A DNA stretch of 17,004 bases from an uncultured bacterium. GTDB lineage: Bacteria > Bacillota > Clostridia > Lachnospirales > Lachnospiraceae. The translations under genes and the position numbers were made by a program. A model generated the notes under the pieces. It had not been told where the DNA came from. It saw nothing but the letters and a program-made list of their open reading frames with translations, and searched no databases. The stretch spans positions 1 to 17,004 of the forward strand of contig CAMGRE010000026.1 in the NCBI GenBank assembly GCA_946061355.1, given 5' to 3'. How positions within the stretch are numbered: the first letter of the stretch is position 1; the number at the start of each line of letters is the position of its first letter. Positions 1-5,799 of this stretch are shown here, in pieces.

Positions 1-44
1 GGTATAAAGAATTATTCTTTTCTTAAAATAATTCAAAAAACACC

Positions 45-73
45 TTGATTTTTATCCGGATTCAAGGTATAAT
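45..73 (+). promoter_or_regulatory. Promoter of the tRNA-Pro gene
   Basis: A TTGATT -35 box (45-50) and a perfect TATAAT -10 box (68-73) are separated by exactly 17 bases. The predicted start is near base 80, about 38 bases before the mature tRNA. This is a near-consensus housekeeping sigma promoter, as expected for a stable RNA gene. Confidence 0.8.
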
Positions 74-79
74 ATCAGA

Positions 80-110
80 GTTGTGACAAATAACTGATAT
101 TTGTCACAAC
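80..110 (+). repeat. Perfect 13-bp inverted repeat in the tRNA leader
   Basis: The arm 80-92 (GTTGTGACAAATA) is the exact reverse complement of 98-110, with a 5-base spacer. It begins at the predicted transcription start and ends 7 bases before the mature tRNA. It would fold as a hairpin at the extreme 5' end of the precursor, or act as a dyad operator just downstream of the promoter. There is no T-run after it, so it is not a terminator. Confidence 0.7.
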
Positions 111-117
111 TTCCAAT

Positions 118-192
118 CGGGGTGTGGCTCAGTTTGGTTAGAGCGCCGTCTTAGGGAGGCGGAGGCCGCAAGTTCGAATCTTGTCACTCCGA
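118..192 (+). tRNA. tRNA-Pro (anticodon AGG)
   Basis: The cloverleaf is complete. The 7-bp acceptor stem is 118-124 with 185-191 (CGGGGTG/CACTCCG), and the anticodon stem CCGTC/GGCGG encloses the loop TTAGGGA, so the anticodon is AGG. The variable loop has five bases, and the T-arm carries TTCGAAT. The C1-G72 pair, discriminator A (192) and G35-G36 are bacterial proline identity elements. CCA is not encoded. A34 would read CCU, and CCC too if deaminated to inosine. A34 is uncommon in bacterial tRNA-Pro, which more often carries UGG, GGG or CGG. Confidence 0.93.
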
Positions 193-200
193 TTCACAAA

Positions 201-232
201 AAAGGAAAGCCGATAAAACGGCTTTCCTTTTT
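201..232 (+). terminator. Bidirectional intrinsic terminator (tRNA-Pro / patB)
   Basis: A 9-bp perfect stem GGAAAGCCG/CGGCTTTCC encloses the loop ATAAAA. It has an A-run on the left and a T-run on the right, so it can terminate the tRNA on the plus strand and patB arriving on the minus strand. Confidence 0.88.
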
Positions 233-280
233 ACTTTCTGTTATCTGTGGCAGCAATCCCCGGATTTATTCAGTCGCTGG

Positions 281-1459
281 TCAAATCTCGTCGTGCACCG
301 CTCTCTCCAGCTGTTCCAACGCCTGTTTCAGCACACTTCTGGGGCAGGTGATATTCACCCGCTCAAAGCCCTCGCCCTCCGGTCCGAACATCGCACCGGA
401 ATCCAACCACAGCTTTGCCCGCTTCGACACAAGCTCTTCCAGCTGCACCTCCGTCAGCCCAAGACCTCTGAAATCAAGCCATACAAGATAGGTGCCCTCC
501 GGCTCCACCAGCTTAATTTCCGGCAATTTCTCCTTTAGGAACTCTCTGACATAGTCCAGATTTCCCTTCAGATATAATTTCAGTTCATCCAGCCACTGCG
601 CGCCGCCCTCATAAGCCGCCTGACACGCAAAAAGCCCCATGGTATTCACCTCGCAGTAACCGGTTGCATCAATCTGTCTCTTAAACTGTTTCCTGATGTT
701 TGCATTCGGAATAAAAATATTGGAGATCTGAAGTCCCGCCAGATTAAACGTCTTACTCGGTGCTGTGCAGATAATCGCATTGTCTGCATATTTCTCACCC
801 AGGCTCGCAAAGACGTGATGCTTATGGCCTTCATACACAAAATCGCTGTGAATCTCATCCGCAACGACAAGCACATGATGTTTCAGACAGATATCCCCCA
901 CTCTGCGAAGTTCTTCCTCCGTCCACACACGTCCGACCGGATTGTGCGGGCTGCACAGCACGAACAGTTTCACTTTCTCAGCAATGATCTTCTGCTCCAG
1001 ATCATCAAAATCCATCACATATTTTCCGTCCACCAGTTTTAACGGACTGTTGACAAGTTTCCTGTTGTTTGCTTTGATCGTCTGTCCGAAAGGATAATAC
1101 ACCGGCTGTTCAATCAGCACCGCATCCCCCTCCGCGGTAAATGCCCTGATCGCCATTGCGATCGCATAGACCACGCCGGGTGTCTTGACCAGCCAGCTTT
1201 CCTTTGTCTCCCAGCCGAAACGCTCCCGATACCATCCCGATACTGCCGCAAAATAGTCCTCTTTGCTTTCCGTATATCCGAAGATACCATGCTTTACCGC
1301 CTTGTCCAACCGCTCCTGAATGCAGGGAGCCACCTGAAAATCCATATCAGCCACCCACAACGGAATCACGTCTTCTGACTTTCCCCTCTCCCTCGCAAAA
1401 TCATACTTTAAACTGTTTGTTCCTTTTCTCTCTGTAATCCGGTCAAAATCAAAGTTCAT
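281..1459 (-). CDS. patB: MalY/PatB-type PLP-dependent cystathionine beta-lyase / aminotransferase
   Basis: The 392-residue protein is a fold-type I PLP enzyme of the MalY/PatB branch. These enzymes cleave cystathionine to homocysteine, pyruvate and ammonia, and often also cysteine. Visible motifs are the N-terminal PLWVADMDF (about residues 33-41), the CSPHNPVGRVW stretch (about 169-179), DEIHSDF with the cofactor-ring aspartate (D201) and SKTFNLAGLQ with the Schiff-base lysine K236. The length is normal for the family. The start is supported by AGGAAAGGTGG eight bases upstream. It lies downstream of the broken metI-like gene on the same strand, which is the usual pairing for the two transsulfuration steps. 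It could instead act as a C-S lyase or have weak aminotransferase activity. It ends at the bidirectional terminator shared with the tRNA. Confidence 0.88.
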   Translation of the reverse strand: MNFDFDRITERKGTNSLKYDFARERGKSEDVIPLWVADMDFQVAPCIQERLDKAVKHGIFGYTESKEDYFAAVSGWYRERFGWETKESWLVKTPGVVYAIAMAIRAFTAEGDAVLIEQPVYYPFGQTIKANNRKLVNSPLKLVDGKYVMDFDDLEQKIIAEKVKLFVLCSPHNPVGRVWTEEELRRVGDICLKHHVLVVADEIHSDFVYEGHKHHVFASLGEKYADNAIICTAPSKTFNLAGLQISNIFIPNANIRKQFKRQIDATGYCEVNTMGLFACQAAYEGGAQWLDELKLYLKGNLDYVREFLKEKLPEIKLVEPEGTYLVWLDFRGLGLTEVQLEELVSKRAKLWLDSGAMFGPEGEGFERVNITCPRSVLKQALEQLERAVHDEI

Positions 1460-1542
1460 TGGATAAATCCACCTTTCCTGTCTGTATTTAATAAAGCTTC
1501 ATCTTCTTTTAATCCATTTTCGGAATCGCCTGTGCAGTTTTC

Positions 1543-2518
1543 TCATGCAAACGCCTGCTCCAGATCAGCAGTCAGATCCTGTGCATTCTCAATCCCTACC
1601 GACATACGCAGAAAATCTTCCGTAATGCCGAGATGTTGTCTGACCTCAGGTGCCAGATCTCCGTGCGTCTGCAACATCGGATACGTGATCAGCGATTCCA
1701 CACCGCCGAGGCTTTCCGCGTATGAGATCAGCTTCACGCGTTCGAGCACCTGCCTTGCAGTCTGCTCGCTGTCTGTCCGAAAAGAGATCATGCTTCCAAA
1801 GCCTCTTGCCTGCCTTTTGTTCACCTCATATCCCGGGTGATCCGGAAGACCGACATAATACACTTCTTTCACTTTTTTCTGTGATTTTAGCCATTTTGCA
1901 AGAAAAATTGCATTTTCCTGCTGTTTTTCCGCCCTGACAGCCAGTGTTTTGATGCCTCTGACCGTCATTTTGAAAATACGGTGTCAGAAACGTATTATCG
2001 GCAATCAGCAGAAGATTATGGCGGTCCGCGATCTCTTTCATCTGTGAGAAATCGGTCATCTTCATCGTTGGATTGCTCGGTGTCTCAATATAGAGTGCCT
2101 TCGTATTTTTCCTGACTGCCTGCTCCACCTGATCCGCGTCCGAAGTGTCCACATAGGAAAATGTGATCCCACGCTGTTCTCCGATCGCCCGAAACATTCT
2201 CACCGATCCTCCGTACAGATCCTCCGTGCAGATCACATGACTTCCCTGCTCCAGAAGCCCCATGCAGAGACCAATCGCCGCCATTCCGCTGGAACACGCC
2301 ACGGTATCCGCTGCACCTTCCAGCGCAGATACGGTTTCTTCCAGTTCCGTTCTGGTCGGATTACTCTGCCTGGAATAATCATATCCTGTTGATTCTCCGA
2401 TTCCCGGATGCGCAAAGGTTGCCGTCTGATAAATCGGAAGACTTACCGCTCCGTAGGAATGATTTCCCACCACGCCCTGCTCTCCGTGAATACACTTTGT
2501 GTCAATTCTATATCCCAT
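1543..2518 (-). pseudogene. metI: Cystathionine gamma-synthase/lyase family gene disrupted by internal deletion and frameshift
   Basis: Two reading frames together resemble a Cys/Met metabolism PLP enzyme (MetB/MetI family). The 5' part (2518 to about 1967) encodes about 184 residues, with TGYDYSRQSNPTRTELE, SSGMAA and IADNTFLTPYFQN. The 3' part (about 1965 to 1543) encodes about 140 residues in another frame, resuming at VRGIKTLAVR and ending with the SLGGVESLITYP region. In intact relatives roughly 55-60 residues separate those motifs, including the HSATKYLGGH-type segment with the PLP lysine. They are absent, and the junction is out of frame. About 324 codons remain where about 380 are expected. 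Start 2518 is preferred because the alternative ATG at 2548 lies at the predicted transcription start; GGAGG lies at 2531-2535. Whether this was a gamma-synthase or a gamma-lyase cannot be settled, so the symbol is by family and neighbourhood. Confidence 0.85.
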
Positions 2519-2537
2519 TCCCTTTTTCAGCCTCCAC

Positions 2538-2566
2538 ATAATTCCCATTTATTTAGTAGGAATTAT
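2538..2566 (-). promoter_or_regulatory. Dyad operator over the -10/+1 of the metI-like gene (CymR-like candidate)
   Basis: ATAATTCC (2538-2545) and GGAATTAT (2559-2566) form an 8-bp dyad with a 13-base AT-rich spacer, covering the -10 box and the predicted start. The sequence TTCCTACTAAAT and the flanking GGAATT are reminiscent of Rrf2-family CymR operators that control cysteine and methionine genes in Firmicutes. The dyad is seen directly; the regulator name is inferred from memory of the motif. Confidence 0.5.
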
Positions 2567-2591
2567 AACATTTTTCTTGCGGGATTGTCAA
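2562..2591 (-). promoter_or_regulatory. Promoter of the metI-like gene
   Basis: Read on the minus strand there is a consensus TTGACA (2591-2586) and a consensus TATAAT (2567-2562), separated by 18 bases. A second weaker pair, TTGACT (2621-2616) and TATACT (2599-2594) with 16 bases between them, lies just upstream and could be an alternative promoter. The predicted start is near 2555. Confidence 0.72.
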
Positions 2592-2641
2592 TCAGTATAA
2601 CAGCGATTCTGAATAAGTCAATATGTCTCGTGTACGGGATA

Positions 2642-2670
2642 TTGTTTAAAAATCCAGAATATGATACAAT
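2642..2670 (+). promoter_or_regulatory. Promoter of metA
   Basis: A TTGTTT -35 box (2642-2647) and a TACAAT -10 box (2665-2670) are 17 bases apart. The predicted start is near 2677, giving a leader of about 28 bases with AAAGGAG at 2688-2694. There is no room for an S-box or T-box riboswitch, so control is probably by a protein at the shared divergent region. Confidence 0.65.
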
Positions 2671-2704
2671 TCTTTAGGACAAAAAGCAAAGGAGCGCACG
2701 TATT

Positions 2705-3628
2705 ATGCCTATTAAAGTACAGAACAATCTTCCGGCAAAAGAAATTCTTGAGAATGAAAATATATTTGTGATGGATGAAAACCGGGCAATCCACCAGTCG
2801 ATCCGTCCTCTTCAGATCTGCATCCTGAATCTGATGCCCATCAAAGAAGACACGGAATTACAACTTCTCCGTGCATTGTCCAACACACCCCTTCAGATTG
2901 ATATCACTTTCATGAAAATGAACAGTCATGTCTCCCTGAATACATCGGCAAATCATCTGAACCGGTTTTACAACACATTTGACGAACTGAAAGAAAATAA
3001 ATATGACGGCATGATCATCACCGGCGCTCCCGTGGAACACCTTCCCTTTGAGGAAGTTGATTACTGGCAGGAGCTCTGTGAGATCATGGAATGGACCAAA
3101 ACACATGTATTCTCCACCTTCCATATCTGCTGGGGTGCGCAGGCCGGTCTGTACTATCATTTCGGCATGAAGAAATATCTCCTTCCCGAGAAGCTGTTCG
3201 GTCTGTTTGAACACCGCGTCATGAACCGCAAGATTCCGCTTGTCAGAGGCTTTGACGACATCTTTATGGCGCCTCACAGCAGACATACTGCAGTCTCCAA
3301 CGAGGAGATCCACGCATGCAAGGATCTGATCGTGCTTGCCGAATCCGACAAGGCCGGCGTCTATCTGTGCATGACCAGAGACGGCCGTCAGGTATTCGTC
3401 ATGGGACATCCGGAGTATGACCGTGTCACTCTGCATAATGAGTATATTCGGGATAAAAACAAGGGACTTGACATCAAACTCCCCGAGAATTACTACACCA
3501 ACGGCGACTGTACCATCCGTCCGAACCTGCAGTGGCGCGCTCATTGCAACAACCTGTATACGAACTGGCTGAACTACTACGTATATCAGGAAACACCGTA
3601 CGAACTCAACGAAATTCACGGAGAATAA
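2705..3628 (+). CDS. metA: Homoserine O-acetyltransferase (MetA/HTS family)
   Basis: The 307-residue protein activates homoserine at its hydroxyl group in the first committed step of methionine synthesis. The catalytic cysteine is C142 in FHICWGAQAG; H235 and E237 in MGHPEYDR match the family triad. Residue 111 in GAPVEHLPF is glutamate. In this family E111 goes with acetyl-CoA use and glycine with succinyl-CoA use, so O-acetylhomoserine is the expected product despite the frequent 'succinyltransferase' label. The start follows AAAGGAG by ten bases. The gene is divergent from the broken metI-like gene and shares its 156-bp control region. It ends at a hairpin that forms the left tip of the large palindrome. 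The antisense frame is long but has no recognisable protein content. Confidence 0.95.
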   Translation: MPIKVQNNLPAKEILENENIFVMDENRAIHQSIRPLQICILNLMPIKEDTELQLLRALSNTPLQIDITFMKMNSHVSLNTSANHLNRFYNTFDELKENKYDGMIITGAPVEHLPFEEVDYWQELCEIMEWTKTHVFSTFHICWGAQAGLYYHFGMKKYLLPEKLFGLFEHRVMNRKIPLVRGFDDIFMAPHSRHTAVSNEEIHACKDLIVLAESDKAGVYLCMTRDGRQVFVMGHPEYDRVTLHNEYIRDKNKGLDIKLPENYYTNGDCTIRPNLQWRAHCNNLYTNWLNYYVYQETPYELNEIHGE

Positions 3629-3648
3629 ACATATGCGTAATAACACAG

Positions 3649-3676
3649 GCGGGACTGTTCATGCAGCCCTGCTTTT
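3649..3676 (+). terminator. Intrinsic terminator of metA (left tip of the palindrome)
   Basis: GCGGG-A-CTG pairs with CAG-CCC-T-GC across a short loop, followed by TTTT. Two bulged bases make it weaker than its counterpart at the right tip. It starts 21 bases after the metA stop. Confidence 0.65.
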
Positions 3677-4096
3677 AGCGTGAAAATTGCTATCAAAACA
3701 TAGCAGGAGAATACATTCGAAAAGTGTTTTAGTATCAGCCGTTTTCGAGAAAGATGATGAACAGGGCGGCGAGGACTGTCTGAGCACTGCCGGTTTTCAA
3801 ATCTTTGACCTCCCGGAACCTTCGCGGGGATTTCCTAATTGTTTTCGGGCGGACCGCTTATCGTGCCGCTTCTGCGGAACTCGCGTTGCTCAGACAGTCC
3901 TCGAAGCGGCGCATATCCGCCCGTTAAAACAATAAGGAAATCCGTCGCTTGATCCCGATGTCGGTCAAAGAATTGAAATACCGGCAGATGCGAGTTCCGC
4001 AGACGCCCTGCTATCAAACATCGTCTTTCCGAAAACGATGCTGATACTTAACACTTTGAGAGTATTCCACTGCTATGTTTTGATAGCATGAGACCA

Positions 4097-4125
4097 AAAT
4101 AAACGGGGCTGCCTGAACAGCCCCG
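4097..4125 (-). terminator. Intrinsic terminator of the glycerol operon (right tip of the palindrome)
   Basis: CGGGGCTG (4104-4111) pairs perfectly with CAGCCCCG (4118-4125) around a 6-base loop. On the minus strand it is followed by TTTATTTT (4103-4096). It lies 21 bases past the DUF1667 stop and is homologous to the metA terminator in inverted orientation. Confidence 0.88.
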
Positions 4126-4145
4126 CCTGATTTATAACGCTTATT

Positions 4146-4517
4146 TTATACCGCTTCCACATTCTTGGTCGCTACGACCGCCACCTTTGTCCCTGCCACA
4201 TCTGCAAGAACGACATCGCCGATATGAACCGGTGCCTTTGCGGTCACCTTGTTGATATCCTTCATGCAGTCAAAAATTTTGCTCTTGGGGATATCTTCCT
4301 TCGTCTTCACGGAAACGAAAGCTTTCTCGCCTCCCTCGACCTTAACTGTGGATGTCACGATACGTGTGGGATTTGTCACTTCCTTCTCCGCATAGGCTGC
4401 GCCTCTCGGACAAGTGTTACCCGATATCTTTACAACCTCTCCCCCATCTATTTCTACCGTAAGAGCGCATCCAAGGGGGCATCCAATACATGTCAGTTCT
4501 TTGATCTCTTTTGCCAT
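4146..4517 (-). CDS. DUF1667 cysteine-rich protein, accessory subunit of the GlpA-like dehydrogenase
   Basis: The 123-residue protein has four cysteines near its N-terminus: C10, C13 and C17 in TCIGCPLGCAL, and C36 in GNTCPRGAAYA. The spacing suggests an iron-sulfur cluster or metal site. The rest is a small beta-rich region without membrane segments. This matches DUF1667, a family found next to GlpA-like and NAD/FAD oxidoreductase genes in anaerobic Firmicutes. It is the last gene of the glycerol operon. The AAGGAG of its ribosome binding site overlaps the last codons of the preceding gene, which suggests coupled expression. By position it may replace GlpC, passing electrons from glycerol-3-phosphate to an acceptor, but its biochemical role is inferred. 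Confidence 0.85.
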   Translation of the reverse strand: MAKEIKELTCIGCPLGCALTVEIDGGEVVKISGNTCPRGAAYAEKEVTNPTRIVTSTVKVEGGEKAFVSVKTKEDIPKSKIFDCMKDINKVTAKAPVHIGDVVLADVAGTKVAVVATKNVEAV

Positions 4518-4524
4518 TTCCTCA

Positions 4525-5787
4525 TCACTCCTTTTCTATTTTTACGGTAATCGTCTTCAGATCGGGATAAGCCTGCAGTTTTTCTTTCTGAAGCTTGATC
4601 TCTTCCATCTCACCGGGCGCCATCACAGGTTTCTTCCTGTGCATCACTCTCTCATCATTGTAATATACGCTGATGTAAGAATCCTTGAACACTGCACCCA
4701 CACGGAAACGCACGGTCAGCAGATCATCCATCTGATCCACGCGTATAAATCTCGGCACGGTATAACGTGCTCCTTCCGTGGCGATGATGTCAACTTTGCT
4801 TCCCTCTGCCTTTTCACCGGCAGTTACGTATTTCGCCGCATTGATACCTGCCCTCGTTGCCTCCTCAGACACATAATCCACCAGATCATGCACATGGAGC
4901 ACATTACCGCAGGCAAATACACCCTCAATGCTCGTTTCAAGACTCTCATTGACTACCGGTCCGCTTGTGACCCTGTCGATCTCCACACCCATTCCGCGTG
5001 AGAGCTCATTCTCGGGAATCAGACCTACCGATAAGAGCAGCGTATCGCAGGAATAATATTCTTCGGTACCGGGGATCGGCTTGCCATCCGGTCCGACCTC
5101 TGCCAGCGTGATTCCCTTCAACCGCTCTTTGCCATCGATATCCACAACTGTATGGCTGAGCTTAAGCGGAATGCCGTAATCGTCCAGACACTGCACAATA
5201 TTTCTCTTCAGACCGCCGGAATACGGCATCAACTCTGCCACAACCTTAACCTTGGCGCCCTCCAGCGTCATACGTCTTGCCATGATCAGTCCGATATCGC
5301 CGGATCCGAGGATTACAACCTCTTTGCCGGGCATGTACCCTTCCATGTTGACAAGGCGCTGTGCCGTGCCGGCCGAGAAGATACCCGCCGGCCGATATCC
5401 AGGAATATTCAGTGCTCCCCTGGAACGCTCCCTGCAGCCCATGGCCAGGATCACTGCCTTGGCCTGAATCGTGAACATGCCATCCTCTCTGTTCATGGCT
5501 GTAACAACCTTATCATGGCTGATATCCATTACCATGGTGTTTAATTTGTACTCAATGCCGAGTTCCTTTACCTTATCGATAAAGCGCCCTGCATACTCAG
5601 GGCCTGTCAGCTCCTCCTTAAAGGTATGCAGTCCGAATCCGTTGTGGATACACTGATTCAGAATACCGCCGAGCTCTTTATCACGCTCCAGTATCAGGAT
5701 ACTCTGGATCCCCTGTTCTCTCGCGGAAGCTGCTGCTGCAAGTCCGGCAGGGCCGCCGCCTACTATTACGATATCATATGCTTTCAT
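4525..5787 (-). CDS. FAD/NAD(P)-dependent oxidoreductase of the glycerol operon (GlpB position)
   Basis: The 420-residue flavoprotein has an N-terminal FAD Rossmann motif, VIVGGGPAGLAAAA (about residues 7-20), and a second dinucleotide-binding motif, VVILGSGDIGLIMA, near residue 172. A CGNVLHVHDLVD stretch near the C-terminal third fits the end of the FAD domain. There is no CxxC redox pair, so it is not a thioredoxin-reductase-type disulfide enzyme; it resembles the HcnB-like flavoproteins encoded beside GlpA homologues. It starts 12 bases after the GlpA-like stop, with GGGAGGG in the gap, and its own stop overlaps the binding site of the next gene. The likely role is transferring electrons from glycerol-3-phosphate oxidation to NAD or another carrier. 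The exact acceptor is unknown. Confidence 0.85.
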   Translation of the reverse strand: MKAYDIVIVGGGPAGLAAAASAREQGIQSILILERDKELGGILNQCIHNGFGLHTFKEELTGPEYAGRFIDKVKELGIEYKLNTMVMDISHDKVVTAMNREDGMFTIQAKAVILAMGCRERSRGALNIPGYRPAGIFSAGTAQRLVNMEGYMPGKEVVILGSGDIGLIMARRMTLEGAKVKVVAELMPYSGGLKRNIVQCLDDYGIPLKLSHTVVDIDGKERLKGITLAEVGPDGKPIPGTEEYYSCDTLLLSVGLIPENELSRGMGVEIDRVTSGPVVNESLETSIEGVFACGNVLHVHDLVDYVSEEATRAGINAAKYVTAGEKAEGSKVDIIATEGARYTVPRFIRVDQMDDLLTVRFRVGAVFKDSYISVYYNDERVMHRKKPVMAPGEMEEIKLQKEKLQAYPDLKTITVKIEKE

Positions 5788-5799
5788 AGACTTCCCTCC

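Larger units (their letters stand above)
3635..4140. repeat. About 506-bp imperfect palindrome with internal crossing complementarities
   Basis: The whole gene-free gap between metA and the DUF1667 gene is one imperfect palindrome centred near 3887.5. Homology of the arms starts at GCGT (3635) and its complement (4137-4140). Matched blocks, moving inward, are terminator-like tips (3648-3676 with 4104-4129); TGCTATCAAAACATAGCAG (3688-3706 with 4070-4088); AAGTGTT and GTATCAG blocks; CTGCCGGT and TCTTTGACC blocks; GGATTTCCT (3828-3836 with 3935-3943) followed by TTGTTTT and CGGGCGGA blocks; and a 10-bp apical stem (3863-3872 with 3903-3912) closing a 30-base loop. Loop bases pair outside the hairpin: 3887-3903 is the exact complement of 3770-3786 (17 bp), and 3871-3884 is the exact complement of 3990-4003 (14 bp). 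The two small frames inside read across the palindrome and look non-coding. It could be a mobile palindromic (MITE-like) element, a structured RNA or a bidirectional terminator block; no family was recognised. Confidence 0.8.

Noticed and set aside
80..110. CRP/FNR-type operator in the tRNA leader
   Set aside because: TGTGA and TCACA are present but separated by 17 bases rather than 6, and the position downstream of +1 fits a hairpin better.
118..240. tRNA-associated integration (attB/genomic island)
   Set aside because: No integrase and no direct repeat of the tRNA 3' end was found in the window.
2858..3646. Long minus-strand frame (262 codons) opposite metA
   Set aside because: It is a shadow of metA, which has all catalytic residues; the antisense translation shows no known domain and no good start signal.
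3687..4017. Two small open frames inside the palindrome (82 and 60 codons, opposite strands)
   Set aside because: They read through both arms and the loop of the palindrome, have no ribosome binding sites and no protein-like composition. The inverted-repeat constraint explains the open frames.
3635..4140. Retron, CRISPR, integron attC or IS200/IS605 end as an explanation of the palindrome
   Set aside because: There is no reverse transcriptase, integrase, TnpA/TnpB or cas gene nearby, no regularly spaced direct repeats, and no clear target-site duplication at the edges.
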